Assembly: GCA_023974075.1 (NCBI GenBank)
Contig: CM043798.1
Location: 25,236,925 to 25,300,924, forward strand
Reading direction: 5' to 3'
Source: Chaenocephalus aceratus
Lineage: Eukaryota; Chordata; Actinopteri; Perciformes; Channichthyidae
Length of the DNA stretch: 64,000 nucleotides
Of the stretch, positions 37,171 to 61,095 are shown piece after piece; the first letter of the stretch is position 1; each line of letters starts with the position of its first letter. Below the pieces are notes generated by a model. The model was not told the origin of the DNA. It worked only from the letters and a program-made list of their open reading frames with translations, and ran no database searches. Made by a program: the position numbers and the translations under genes.

Positions 37171-40100
37171 ATTTTGATATTAAAATCAATGAACATAATC
37201 AGACTATTGTGGTTACAAGCAGAGCTGTGGTATCAACTCCTGGCTGATACAACAGAGAAAGAATGTTTTAAAAAAAAAATAAGAAAGAAAAAGAGGCACA
37301 ATAACACAACAGATATTCAGGGCAGGTGCCGCAGGATGTCAAGCAGCCAGAGACAATTATTGTCCGAAGCTCTGAAACAGAATGAGTTGTTACAGTACAA
37401 ACCAAATAAAACAAAAACATATCTTACATTTCCAAGACTGTGCATAAAGCCCACCCACTGTGCCTCCAAGAAAGAAAGACAATGTAAAACAAAGACTTAG
37501 ATATAACAAAAGTTAAACCCAGCACGACACTTATTACACAACATAAATATATCAACTGTCAAGATATTGTATTTGAACAGGCATATATGTGAACTACAAA
37601 TATAGACGTCATTGCTAAAGAGAGGATCAAGTTAGTTTCAGCAGGATACACTTTCTGTAAGTTTCTTCTTTATGAAATTATAATCACCAAGAGATCTATT
37701 ATAGAGCACTTAGCAATGAAGAACAGCCCTCCTACTGAGACTGGGGAGAGGAACACACACAGGACTAACTACAGAAAGATCCCATGCTGTTGATCTAGTC
37801 ATATAAGTTACCATACAAGACCAGAAGCATCATAACAATAGCATGTAGCTGTAGAGCTCATGATGACCAATACCTCCCACATCCACTACATGTTTAGGCT
37901 TGTATGGATTTCCCATCAAATCATCTTTCTGTCTGTCTTTATTATCAAAATAGAAAATAAAGGAAACAGAATATATACTTTAACATTTTCTGCTCATTAA
38001 ATGTGTCTCGCTCCGTGCATTTTGGCAAATCTGGAAGGAGATGTAAATCACTTTAGTGTTGGATAATGACGCGTGTAGATATGGAGAGGGGTTTTGTTTT
38101 TTTTTTCATTTAGGGTGGGTTGTTGTTTTTGCTTCGAAAAGATCAGTCTGCAGAAGAGGACTCCCCTCCCCCCCCAGCATTTATTGCAGGGGAGGTGGAG
38201 GGGTCTCTGCCCACCAGCCTTTAGCGGCCCCCCATCTTATTTCAGAAGCTCCCTGACAAGACAACTGCGAACCAAAGCCCTTCCGAAAAAAATTAAGCAC
38301 CCAGAAGGGGACAAAACATCTCTGGCGCAGTGGTAAAGTTTCCCCAGAAAACTGATCGAATGTTCAAATTGCCCCCTCACAGTTAGAGAGGGGCGACTCC
38401 TGACCTGTGGAGCACCAGACCTCGGTTTAGAGTCGTGACCAAAGAAGAGCTGAGTCCTTGAGTCTGAGTCCTTGAGTCTGTTTCCAGGCGCTGACTGACT
38501 GCCTCAAACCTTCAATGACAGAACGCTTCATGGGCTTCACAGAACACTACTCAAAGTCGCAATGAAACTGCACCGTGTTACTTTACCATTAGGACAGAAC
38601 CCAATGTTAAAGAAAGATTAAAGTCATATACAATTCAACACAGGACGACAAATGACTGAAGCCACTATGTGTTATATTTGTATGTAATAATAATGTTTTT
38701 ACGGGCAAATCGGTAGTTTTGTTGTTACTTTCAGCAAATGAATCCCAGACTCTGGTTGCAACACAATCATCTTTATGTTTGAGTGCAACACAGAGACAAG
38801 ACTTTTGTTAAAGTTGATTTGCAAATATAGTCCTTTTTTAGGTATTTCTCCATCTATCCTAATATATCTGTTGCTTTATTTAAATATTTGTAAATTCATT
38901 TTCAAACTGATATTTCTTTATAATATTGCAATCTGTTTTGCATACTGATCTATTTATTGAGTCTTTACTGTCTAATTAAGCACTAAATATAGATTGTCCT
39001 TAATATATCTTACAAAAGTTGCACATTTTACAAAATCGTATCTATGGTACATGAGATAATATAACTGATATAATGTGTAAATGTGATAAGATACATTTTT
39101 TAAATATATGAACAATCTAAAAATATGTGTTGGTTTATAGGTATACAGGGAGTAATAGAAAAGTCAGTTTCATTGTGACTTTGATTGACGCCTGTGAACC
39201 TCATGTGACTCCTGGTGAAGCACGCTTCAGTGGAAAAGCTAATAAGTCTTACAAATCTCCTTACATGTTAATTTACAGGACGAAACAAATAAATATCAAA
39301 TAAATGGTAAGAACACTGGAATAAGGGAAAAAAGGCAATAAGATATAATTTAGGAAAAATCAAATTTCAATCGTGCAACATTTGACAAAGTCAGAGCATA
39401 AATATCAAACCAAAATATTAATATAAAAAGAAATAGGTATAAACATTTAAGCAGGACAGCGGCCATATAAAGTTACAACATTCATGATCCGTCTGGATCC
39501 GGACAACAGGAGTCTCCCTGTGTTCAAAACAAAAGTGTAAGGAAGTAGCACAACAGGAAAAGCTCCACCAGACACGTCTGTCCGTATGATCCTGCTAAGG
39601 AAGACTAGTCTACATTCATCCGCAAAGCAGCAGCAGCAAAGTTATACCTCGCTATGTCAGCATACAGCAGTCAGAAACACAAGACTGACAAGAGTCATCG
39701 ACAGTAGGAATAATATGGCTAAAACAGCTTTTTACATCAGCTATGTTAGCACCCAGCCACTGACAGATTAGCACCACAGTTTACCTCCATGCTCAGTTTG
39801 TCGCTTCATTTGCACCCTGCCACTAAGTGCCAACACTGGCTTCAAGGAGGGTCTGGCACTTCATTATAGCAAAGTTAAGAAACGGAAAGGTCTGTTTTAT
39901 GCTTTTTTTTGTTTCCTTTTTCTCAAAAAATATCTCAAGAGGCAGCAACACGGTGCTCAATGTCAAAACCACAGAAGAAGAATGCATTGTAATCGACTAA
40001 TTAAAACAGGCCCAAGTCTCCCTCTGCCTTTGACACAGTGGAAACGTACTCTTCTCTACGGACACACCAGCGGTGATAGCAGCAGCAGCCAATACACAAA

Positions 40101-42514
40101 ACACAAGAACGTGGCGTCGTGGGCAGAGAAAGAGTTACAATTGGAACCAGGTTTCCCAAAACATGAATTTAGTTCACATGTATGCTCTTCTTCAGTAATA
40201 CTAAAGGGAAATCATATTCAGACACGAAAAAAAGCTCATTCACTGCTAAAGGCTGATTTCTCATACTAAATATTTTGGGTTGAAATTAGTTTTTAATTTA
40301 ATTTCTGTACTTCAAGTTTAGGTTATGGGAAACCCAGCCCCTTGTTTCTGTGGGGAAACCCCCTCCAGACTGACAGAAGGTGCAGATGTGTGTTCTCGAA
40401 GATTTGATTAAGGCACCTGGTTCAGCAGGCATCATATTCAAAAACCAAGAGCAAGGGGAGTAACACTTTTGGTCTTTTGACTTTCGAAAAAAAAGTGTGA
40501 AAAGAAAACAGGGTATGTGTTAATAGTATACCGTTATCGAATCATTGATACACTTAACGAAAAACATAACGCCCTTTGTGCTCATTAAATAGCAGCAAGT
40601 ATGACAACATTTGACTTTGAGTGCAGTGAAGGATCTTCTATAAGTGCGTTGCAGGGAGTCGGCATGCAGAAACATTATTCCCGCTCGTTTTTTTTTGTCA
40701 CATTTTTGTATGTTTCTAATTTACACAGAGAAAAATGGAGGGCATTATGCATACAACCTCTCAAGACGTGGTGTTTTTACAAGCAGCCCACATGGGTCAA
40801 AACAAGACAAAAAACATCTGAAAACAGAATCCAAACTCTGAGATCTGACACCACAGCCAGCAAGAGGTGAGGTCAATTTGTAAAATATTGTTCACAAACC
40901 CAATTTAGTGAGATAAGAATATTTGGTAACGCTCATCTTTTAGATCCGTAATTTTCTAAAAAGTCCATAGTTGAGTTGAAGTTGAGGGGCCTAAGAACCA
41001 GGAAAACAAGCTGAAAGATGCTAAAAAATATTCAGTCGAGGGGAACATCTATTCATTATACACCAAGTCATTATATATATTTTTATTACATACGGATACA
41101 TAAGTACAGCTTAAAACAAAAAAAATAATGCCATGAAACTGAAATGATATACATGTAATATAACAATGTAAGTGTATCAATTGATAGCTACTCTTCCTAT
41201 CACCGAATGGTAGGTATACCATACTTGTTTCAAGAAAACTTATTTGAAATGGTTAAATTACTAAAAACATATGATAAAGCGTTACCAAATATTTACTCTG
41301 GAGATCCTTCGTGAATACATAAGTTGAATAAGTACCTGTATTTTAATAATATAAGGAGGAAATCCCACGTACTATTTAAATCAACAAAATAATGGCCTAT
41401 AATACACCCAAATAAATGCATTTATTTTGCAGTCCTGGGGGAAATCTTGTACCTCTCAGATGATATAAAGATCTCTGTGACTTTAGGCTGTGGTATCAAA
41501 TCAATGAGAATGATTTTTACAAAAGAAACAATGGTTTTCCTAACAATAGCAATCATACAGCTCAATACAACAGAAATCACCAATTTGTTGTCGTTCAGAG
41601 TGAAAATGTTCTGTTTGGTCCAACAGGATAGAATCAATGAAAAAGATGGGGGGTGGGGAGTCTGTTATGTTTTTGAGTGAATATAAATACAGATGCTATT
41701 TAAATTCTTGGAGGATTACCTGGATAATGAAAAGTAATCGGGCACCATGTGAAATCAAATCCTTTGTGAGAGAAAAATGTTGTAGGTCGTGTATGTTTTA
41801 ATTCCAATGTGGATACATCGGATAAGCTGTGAATAATGTGACTGTTGGCCTTTTTTTCAGTTTGTGTAGAGAGGATTGCACTATATTGATTGACATTGAG
41901 AATTCATAACACACACACACATTTTTGTACAGAGTAAAGAATGGCGACAATAATTGGAATACATAAATATATTTTCTTTTGATTTTATGTCATCACATAG
42001 ATAGAAGAACGATATTACCCTGATTTTCTGAAGAAGAGCTATACGGTAAGCTTTTATTGGACAAAAGTAGCACAAAGATACACCATCAGCTTAATAGTTG
42101 ACTGTATAGGTTTTATGTCACCAGAAATAAAAAAAAGAATAAGGAATAGTTACTGGCATGGATTTTCACTAGTTTTCTTGACTTTTTAAAATGCCACAGA
42201 GTCTCCTTGTTTGAATGTAAAGTTGCACAGCTTGCACCTATCATGTTAAATGTAAAAACCTGTGAGAACTCTTTCTTAGATCAGCCTCATGAGCGACTAC
42301 AAAACTAGCCAACCAGCGGCAATGACCGCTGGCCAGACCTGGTCAAAATTGTTGCTGAAAGAAATTGCTTCAAATATTGTACCAAAAGATTCAACTGAGC
42401 GCAATTAGTTCAAATTTTAATTCAACATTTGTAGCAATCTTTCTGAGATATTGCACCACGTCTGATGCTTCAGTCAAGGTTTGTTTTGAGCCATTTATGC
42501 TGAACAGTTTTGTT

Positions 42515-42545
<31 letters not shown>

Positions 42546-45500
42546 ACTGTATATTGGCGGAACGATGTCATAAGCCTCGGGCTCACCCTTTGGCAACTGA
42601 CTAGTTCACCAATTTATATTATTTGTTTGTGTGTAAAAGTTCAAAAGGCAATAAGTGTCCGGATTGAGTCTCCATTTGTAACTGGCTTGCCATACAGTAC
42701 AGTGATATAGTAACTTCCCCTAAGGCGGCCCGGAACAACACCTTTCAAACGGCTCTTCTTGGCCGCCCCAGGCTAAACCCTCCTCCTCATTAAGTCACAA
42801 GTAGCAATCAGTTTACAAATGATAACAATATAGCTCTCTGGAGAAATGTGTCTACACTGTACATCACCCTGAAGAGGAAGCCAAAGCAGAATCAGTTTTT
42901 CCATAGGAAACCTCTACTGAAGGCAAATGAATCCTGACGCCAAGGGGGTCACCGTCAGGATCAAAGTAGGGGCCCTGGAATCAAAACCCTCTTTTAAGAC
43001 CACAAACCCGCTATCCACGCGGTTCCTGACCAGGAAATAGACCTATCTTTCCAAAACCAAGCAACGATACAGGTTTATTCAACACTCGTATCATTACGTG
43101 GATCCAGAAACATGTAGACCTAACCCTTGTCAGGCCGCACACCTATTCCCTGCCAGTTTAAAGACCTAGCCAAGTCAGTAAATAGACCTATCCTAGCAAG
43201 TAGTTATCAAGTACACTTGCAGCATTCACACCATGCCTTTAGCAGCAAATGGAAGAAATAAAATGCTTTTTCTTTAGTTTGTTTTTGTTTCTGTTTTTTT
43301 CTTTCTTTTTTGGACAAAGTGCTTTTTGTTTTCAAACATATAAGATAGAGTAATCTATTACATATATCTAACATTTAGAAGAAAACATATCAACTTATAG
43401 GTCTAGTACAAAAATGAATCACTACTAAGAAAATAGCTATGGACGGTAAGTCATTAGGCTACAACTACAACCAAGAAGTCAAATATGAGTAGATAGTACT
43501 CATTCCTTCTAGTTTCATAAAAAAGCACCATCTCCCCTTTTTAGACGGAACGAAATTCAGTAAATATATATCTATATATATATGTAGCAACTAGCTGTTA
43601 TTCGATCACATGATACAGAAAGACAAAAGCTCTGCATCTCCATCTTTTTTTGAAGTACTTTCACTTGGAAACTAACCTGAATGTATCCTTGTGGATGTTT
43701 TGTTTTTATTGCCCGCTAACAAAATGACTAACTGATTTTTTAAAATTCCTGAGAATGCGGCATTTCCTCTGAAGAAGCTGCAGTGAGGCAAGCATTCAGG
43801 CATCATGCGTTTCTAAAGGTTGGACATGCTGAACACTTGAGGCCAGCGATATTTTAATTCTCGGTATTGCCTTAAAAACAAGTTATTCTTCGCTGCTGTG
43901 AACGGTCAGGAAGGGACTAAGGAGGAGATTATAATTCAGCATTGCACCTCAAAGGCATCCAATCCCAGTGAAAATGTAAAAATTCAACCCAGCTTCATGT
44001 GAAAGAGTGAACACTTGTGAACATCAGAAGGACATTGCCACAGTGCTGAACCAAGATTAATCAGACTCAAATGGCTTTGGCTTTCTTACAGAAAACTTTC
44101 CTCACACTTCCCTGCTGTTGTCCTCAAAGCTCCTGCTGGACCCTGTCTTCGCTGCACTGTGATTCGAATAATCCTCTGTATTTCCCTCAGCCAGCAAAGG
44201 AGACCCATTGGTTAAATGTTGTTTTAAATATCACCTTTGAGATCGACTGGCTGCTCTTAAAAACCTCTTTACCTCCACATCTCCTTTCCACAGAACAAAT
44301 ACTTCAAAACGGGAAGCTAACAGGCAGCTAAAGTACAAAAAATATAACAAAAACTTTTTTTTTTTGGTTTTTGTGTTTTTTTTCCTCCACCTTTCTCAAT
44401 GCAAGGATAGGCTTTTTTAGAAATGTGTCATGCTTAAAAATTAATAAATTGTCATGAAAAGTGGCATTCCACCATTGATAGATATAGCATTAAGGTTTCT
44501 ATTTACAGTACTTTATAGCTAAATTAATATTTTGTTGAAGAAATAAACAAACAAGTGACAACAGGAACAAAACATTTTGGTTATTCTTGGTGACAATTTG
44601 TCAAACAAAAATGTAACATAGCTTATCTACTAGCGCTCTTGGTTTATGTCCTAAAATAGCACCTATAAAAACAATTAGCACGTGGAGGGAGGAATCAGTT
44701 CAGGAATGACGTGCTTGCAAAGCAACACATCTACTGGAGAAGCCCATAGATGGGTTACATTTTCAGATTTAAAGAAATTATTAAATGCTCCTTTTCTGTA
44801 CAGAATTGGACCCAAGCTAATTTCACAGTTCTATGAAGTTCCCTGACCCTCCCACATTTCTTACATTCAATACGGCGTCAGGTAAGCTGTGCAAAACCTT
44901 ACTTAACTGGCTGGTCGCCATTTTGTTGCATGTGTCTTTGGTACAAAAAACAATCAAAATATAGTGTGCAAATATTTTTTGTGTGACTCTAAACAAATAA
45001 TATGTTAACCCCTCCCCCCCCGCCCCCACCCCTAAAGACAGAGTACCAAAAAACAGAAGTATCCATTGCAGAGCTCTCTTACACACAGACTCTGTGGCAT
45101 GACGCAACGAGAGCTTCCTATTGTTTTATGTACATTCAGGAAATCTTTAGACAACTGAAAAACTCTGCAGTTGTCCCCCTCCTCGCATTCATTAACAATC
45201 TCCCTCAGTGTAAAGTAGTCCCCTCGTTGGCTGGACCTCAGGAGTTCTGACCAATCATCTCTTCTCGTTCAGTCCCGCTCACACACTCACTCAGACTACA
45301 GAAACACACACATACACAAGGCACAATGAATAGAACTCTGATCAAACACTAGTATGAACACACCAAACTGTTAGCCTGGTCATCTCTACGGTACAAAAAG
45401 GGGAGCCTGTGCCTTTTTTCAGTGGGAGACGCTTTTATGTACAGTTTCCTAGGAGGAGATGGATTATTTCACCCTCACCATCATCATCATCAACCTCACA

Positions 45501-46463
45501 GTCTGCTCCCATTCTGGCAAAATGCCCGTTTTACCCAGTCCAGTTATAACCAGCACAAGGCCAAAAAGCACCAAACTACATCAACTTCCTCTGAATATGG
45601 TCAACTACCTCCTGTTGTTTAAGTTATCGTAGTCAAAATAAGCCATAAAGCCTCTAATTTTAAATTCTTTAGGCTTCAGCGGTTTCTTTTCGAGCTTTAT
45701 TTTGCTTAAAGTTAACTCCTACATTTTAACAACAGCAGGCCTGATTGGCAAACAGGGGATGGCATGAACGTATTTAGGCCTTCAATACAAAATATTTCCT
45801 GCCACCCCGAAAACGCCTCGGAGCATACAAACTATTCTCTCTGCAGCTTTGTTGGCAACCAAAGCCCTTTTTATCGAAGTGCTTTAATGAATGGGTCACT
45901 TTGATCTTAATTTAATTCTGGAGTTAATATTTGTTGCCATGTAAGGTGACCCTCTTGGAGGAAATGATAACTGGAACTTTTTCAAAACCTCTGATGGTGT
46001 CTGACGTGAAACTATTCTTCCTCTTGTTATACAACCTCAAATGAATTATTCAAAAGTATTCCAGTGGTTACACTCGTGTGACTGTCTCAGCCCTGAAAGC
46101 AGACCTCCAATAAAACGGACCCAACACAACAATATGCACATCGCATCTCATAATCCCCAGTGGATTCAGCATGTGCCATTAGATATACACCTGACCATCA
46201 CTTGCTTTTAGAGGCGCTTATCCCAACAGACACTCACAATGGGTTGGGGGACAGTGACGCACTGACTCGCAGTGTGCAGAGACATTAAGCTAGGGTGTAT
46301 GCCAAACACACATACATACACACAGGGAGTGGTATGTGTGTTTGTGTGCCTAACAATGTGTATGTACTTTGGGCTGGAGGGGCATGCAGAGGGGGGGCAT
46401 AGTTACAATGGGACAGCACGGTGGTAATATTTAGCACACGTCTCTCAGTGGACTGCAGTGTGT
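37171..46463 (-). other. Probable long crebrf 3' UTR, microsatellite-poor
   Basis: 9.3 kb of AT-rich sequence without ORFs, domains, transposon ends or CA arrays of the size seen elsewhere. The only repeats noticed are a (GTT)n at about 42506-42545 and short A/T runs. It follows the crebrf stop codon, and mammalian CREBRF also has a multi-kilobase 3' UTR. An AATAAA on the minus strand at 37169-37164 is one candidate end, but several nearer ones exist. The true 3' end cannot be fixed from sequence. Confidence 0.5.
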
Positions 46464-56116
<9,653 letters not shown>

Positions 56117-56439
56117 TGCCAGGCAAAGCTAAGAGCTTTAGCTGGGGGGGGGGGGGGGATCTCTGGGCCCTTCTGTCCAGTCCCAGTGGTCTGAGGTTGT
56201 TGGATTAGCACAGTAAATTACTGCTAAAGGACAAGATGTTGTGAATGCAGCCTGCAAGACTGCGGGAAAGAGGAAAAGGGGGGATGTCAGTATTTGGGCC
56301 TGGTCTGGTCTGTTTTCTTGTGATCTGCTGTTCTCTGTATGCTTGAGGTCTGTGGTAAAAACAGAGAGTAGACAGAGCAGAGGTATAAGAATCAACAAAT
56401 AAATAAGTCAACAGTAACATGCAGGTACATTTCCAACAC

Positions 56440-56581
56440 AGCTGAAGATTTTATTTGTTTCCCACCAAACTGCAATAGGCCTACAGACTTTAAATCGTAT
56501 TGTCGTACTGATATTTTGTACAAACTGTGAAGTCCACTGAGACATATGTAACATTTGTGATATTGGGCTATATAAATAAAC

Positions 56582-56622
<41 letters not shown>
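56440..56622 (+). mobile_element. LINE/SINE 3' tail with (ATTG)n
   Basis: ACTGTGAAGTCCACTGAGAC, ATTGGGCTATATAAATAAAC, then (ATTG)n at about 56582-56622. This is the typical end of fish L2/CR1-like elements with a tetranucleotide tail. Confidence 0.7.
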
Positions 56623-56623
<1 letters not shown>

Positions 56624-59600
56624 AAAAGGCTAAACTGGATTTGATGGAGAATATTTATCCCACCCGCACCCTCAGTATCTATGGCAGGCTAAAAGTCAGG
56701 CCAGATTATGGCCTTTGTTGTGTCTCAGAAATTGACATGCAAAGAAAAGTTTGGTTGATTTTTTAACCAGAAGATATAAACAATATATTATGATCCACTA
56801 AAGTAAGGCACAATACGAGACTAAATTCCCTGTTTTCCTCACCATCTTTACTTAAAGAGACCTGGAAGGGACAGTTTAGCGAGATTCAACTCTTATTTGT
56901 TTATGTGCATTTTCTAGTATACAAAGTCATTTTTAGGGATAATCATTTTGCCTCTCTGAATTGACCTACTTCAACCAGTCAAGTAAATGTAAATTGTAGC
57001 AACAACTCAGTCAGCCAGTTTTTTTTATTTGTGGTTTGCAAAAATGTACTACACGTATAGAACTTCTTCTATTAAGTTGATTTTTTTTTGTGGCTGATTT
57101 AACAACCCAAGGCATTGCACATAATTAGAAATTTAAAAAAGAGAAATAAACCACCATTAGAGAGTAGAAAATATACAGTAGATTGTGAAGATAAAAACAT
57201 CTATAAACTAACTGACAAATAAAACACTATTGAAGGGCCAATGTTCATGGAAATGCAGCTGGGGCAGCAAATAGGTGCTGGTATGTTTGCAAAAATAAGC
57301 TATAGGAGGTAGCAGGCTAACCATATAAACCATTTTCAATAAACACTTAATTGCCATTATTTATTAACACTGTCTTTCCATTCACTGCCAGCTATGCAGA
57401 ACTTCTCCCTCTCTGCTGTCTCGCCATGCAGCTGCATAAACAAGGGCATAACCAGGCAATAACACAACAGCGAGGGGAACATCTCACCCTCTCTTAAATG
57501 AAAATGAAGGGTTTCACTATCTCACAGTTCAACAAAGCTAATTCATCGCCGCCCCTATGGACTGCAGATGTTAACTAGTTAGTTTTGCAGAGTGAGCGCA
57601 AGTGAAACTACGTAGAATTCCCCTTTAGGTTTTTGAAAAGTACACTCTTCTTCACATTAAAGTCTACTAAGCAATGAAACAGCCAGGCCTGTGTTTGTCA
57701 CATAAACAGGTTCTGCATCTTTAGAGGAAGACATAAAGGGTAATCATGTCCCAGAGCTGCTAAGAATGCAAAACGGTTGCCTCCGGCCCCCCCTGTCTAC
57801 TGATAACAGCTGGATAGGAGGCTGGGCTCTCTGGCTCCATCTCTTGAGCTGGACCTAAAGTCAACACAGCACCGAGCCGAGCTATCGTAATCTCATCTTT
57901 CCTGTCCCTCCCGTCCACTACTGCGTTCACCGACACAAATATACTACTGACCTGGGGCCTGTATGATGAGGCCTGGGTTAGCAAGCTATCTTTGGGCTTG
58001 ACTGAGGGGCTGGCTCACGTTTAAACTAGGTAGATCGTAGGGATATTGACAAATTGTTATTGATTTAGCTATACGTCATGTCTACAACATTTCAGAAAAG
58101 CTCAAAAAAATGTTCCAGAGACCCCCAAATGACGTCTTCAAATGTCTTGTTATTCCCAACCAACATTCCATAACCCAAATATATTGAGTTTGCAATGATA
58201 TAGAACAGCATCAAGCAACCGATATTCACAATTATGTGAGTACAACGACTTCAGCAACAGATGATAAATTGTTGCTGGTTAACTGATTAATCAACTGATA
58301 TTTTCAGGTATGAAATAAAGTTAGTCTCTTTAGAACTGTTCATGGTGCAAAGGCAGAGATGGGGTGTATGGCATTAACGAATCTGTTAATATTGGTCCGG
58401 ATTTACTCTTCCTTGTCTCTTCGTCTAATCAACAGACCGAACTTACAAGCGCAGGTAACAGGAGCTCTCTGTCTACCCAGCAGCTGCCGGAAGTTGTTGA
58501 GAAAATAAGCCTCTGAGAAATTTGGTGTGAACGCCAGTCTCCGCCCCCATTACATGTTCGGAAAGCACCGACATATCTGAACCAAACTGCCTCTCAACAT
58601 TCCTTTAGAGAGCATCGGATTTGTTTGCGTTATGCTTTACCATCACTTGGACCCTCCTCTAATTCTCTGCTTGTTTCTCATCCTCTCACTTTCCTGCACC
58701 TCCTACTGACTGCAATGCTTGGACTGATCTTTTCTCTGGGCCTTTTTGCTGCTTTGCATAGCAAATAAATGAGAATCTGCATGGAGACATGACCCCTGCA
58801 GTGAACAGCTGACACACAACCGTACACCAATCCCACTCCTCCGAGGCCGAGGGGACAACATCACTTCCTCTCATTGGGTGCTGACTGACTCAGATGAACT
58901 TCTCACCCCTGAGATCTGTCCCCATGTGTGGGAACAGATTTTGCATAGAGACAGGAAGTGTCAGAAAACACGTTGGTACAGGAAGAGTACAAGCGTGTTT
59001 GTAAAAGCAACACCTTATCAAACACCAAAGCACATAAAAGCACTCATGTATATGCATGCACAAAATGATATATGTACAAACAAACTCTCTTAAGGACCAG
59101 AAGTATATTTTAAATCTCAGTCTCTGAACTACAAATTGTGATCATTATCGTGCTTTTTCAATGTCCACTTCCCACCAGGGCAGCTGTGTCTGGTGTACTA
59201 GTATCAGAAGCAGAATGAGGAAACATATGGCCCGATCACAACAGTGAACGCCAGCATTGATCCAGACTCTTTCCTATCACAGAGGCAGCAGAAGGCCTAA
59301 GTGTACAAACAGTGATCGTACAAACATGCAGAAAACAAGTCGCAATGCTCCTCACCTCAAGCTGCACTGAATACTTTGCAGCAGCATGATTTCACATAAT
59401 CCAGCTCACTGCTTAGTGGCTAACACAGGCTGCAATGTGGAGCAATATATGTATGACCGAGCGCGACAGCCCCCTGAAAGACAGGAGCTGAATGTCTCTC
59501 TCAGGCTTTGGTCTGATTTACTTTGGTGATGAAAACTGCCGGCAGTACATCTTTCATTTGAGTTATTTTACTTAAGGGACTTTACTTGGGTTAGAGTCAA

Positions 59601-59747
59601 GGTTTAAAAAGGTGGGCTTATGTCAAAGTACAGCTTCAATGATGATTAGTCGGCTAATCACATATGAGACTATTTTTGATCAACTTTCATGGGCAAATGG
59701 CTGTAAATGCTGTTTATCTCAAATGTTGAGGGCTCTTGCATTAAAGC

Positions 59748-60096
59748 TAGGGATGCACGATAATTATCGGCCCGATAATTATCGGTCCGATATTAGGAAT
59801 TATGACGTCATCCCGATAAACCCGATACCAGTATTAATAGCCCCGATAATATAAAATATATTTTTTGGGTAAAAAAAAAGAAAAAATACTGTGGTGTGGG
59901 TGGATTGGGATGAGGGGCGCTTGTTTTTCACTCGGCTCCTCCCGTGTTGCCAGTACTGTGGTATTAGTGGTTTAGGAAGAGGGGAGTTCTTCACAAATCC
60001 AGCGCTCCCTAATACTTCGAACCTGATCAGTCACCTGAAACATCGCCATCGCTACGATGGTGTGTTAAAAGCGTACAAAGACAATAATACAATACA

Positions 60097-60151
<55 letters not shown>

Positions 60152-60565
60152 TGTGGCGAAATGTCGCTCCTCTGTTTTCATTTAAACAGCTCCTTATATC
60201 CGTTAGCGCAGCTAGCTAGCACCAGATGCTAACAACAACAATGCAAGTAAGGTCTCTCTCTCGCTCTCTCGCTCGCTCGGGCCACACATACACACACCCT
60301 CCCGGTCCTCCAGATGGCCAGTCGGTGCCTGCCGGTGAGCGTGGAAGTGTGGTCTGCCACAAGCGGGCGGCAGGAGCGAGGCTGTCAGCATCAGCTTGTA
60401 GATGGTATTTTAAACTTGATGCGCTCTGAAACTACGGGACGGCCAAGGAAAAAAAATACACATGCGTTAAAATAATTAGTGGCGTAAAAATTGTTTTTAT
60501 TATCGGTATCGGTCTTGAGAAGCAGGAAGTTATCGGTTTCAAAAAACCAATATCGTGCATCCCTA
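59748..60565 (+). mobile_element. 818-bp hAT element with BED zinc finger
   Basis: The inverted ends are 15 bp perfect (TAGGGATGCACGATA). An 8-bp duplication ATTAAAGC flanks both sides (59740-59747, 60566-60573), the hAT hallmark. Inside, a plus-strand ORF (59891-60232) encodes a BED-type finger, CQYCGISG then NTSNLISHLKHRH, as found at the N-terminus of hAT transposases. It then runs into a (GT)n array. The catalytic part is missing, so this is an internally deleted, non-autonomous copy. Confidence 0.92.
60098..60147. repeat. (GT)n microsatellite inside the hAT element
   Basis: About 50 bp of GT. It interrupts the BED-finger reading frame. Confidence 0.9.
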
Positions 60566-60880
60566 ATTAAAGCAAAAAGATAATCTAGAAAATAATCAGC
60601 AGATGAATACATAATGAACTTAATAATTAGCTGCAGCTTTTGTCAGAGTTCAACATTTCAGATTTCCTCCAGGCCTATTTTTCAGGATAGATAAACTGAA
60701 GAGGCTAAAGTTTCTCAAAAAGGACAGATTTCTTTGCAGCATCATGTTTCCTACAAATGTGCGGTTTGCTGAATCAATGTCAGGTTCACACCTGCGGCTG
60801 TTTACAATTAGATCAAGACACGGACAACGCTTTTTTTTGCAGCATTATCTGACAGATAAAATAAAATGTGTTTCACCAGA

Positions 60881-61095
60881 GATGAACTTTTATTAATCCC
60901 TCGTGGGGAAATTGTTTCTCTGCATTTGACCCATCCTAGTGTTAGGAGCAGTGTGCTGCCATTTTGAACGGCGCCCCGGGAGCAGTGTGGGGAACGGTGC
61001 CTTGCTCAGGGACACGTCGGTAGCACTTGGTCTTGTCGGGACTTGAACTGGTGACCAAGCCGAGTCCCTATCGACTTCGCCACCACCACCCTGTT
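60881..61095 (-). mobile_element. tRNA-derived SINE
   Basis: On the minus strand the head carries an A-box-like TGGCGAAGTCG and a B-box-like AGTTCAAGTCCCG about 37 bp apart, the spacing of an internal Pol III promoter. The body contains GAGCAAGGCACCGTTCCCC and CAAATGCAGAGAAACAATTT. The tail ends CCCACGAGGGATTAATAAAA. It matches a very widespread teleost repeat; family name not assigned. Confidence 0.7.

Noticed and set aside
37174..46000. Scattered 60-108 aa ORFs in the crebrf 3' region
   Set aside because: Low-complexity or random frames without domains; consistent with untranslated sequence.
60881..61095. A functional tRNA gene
   Set aside because: A- and B-box-like motifs are present, but no complete cloverleaf; the long body and LINE-like tail indicate a SINE.
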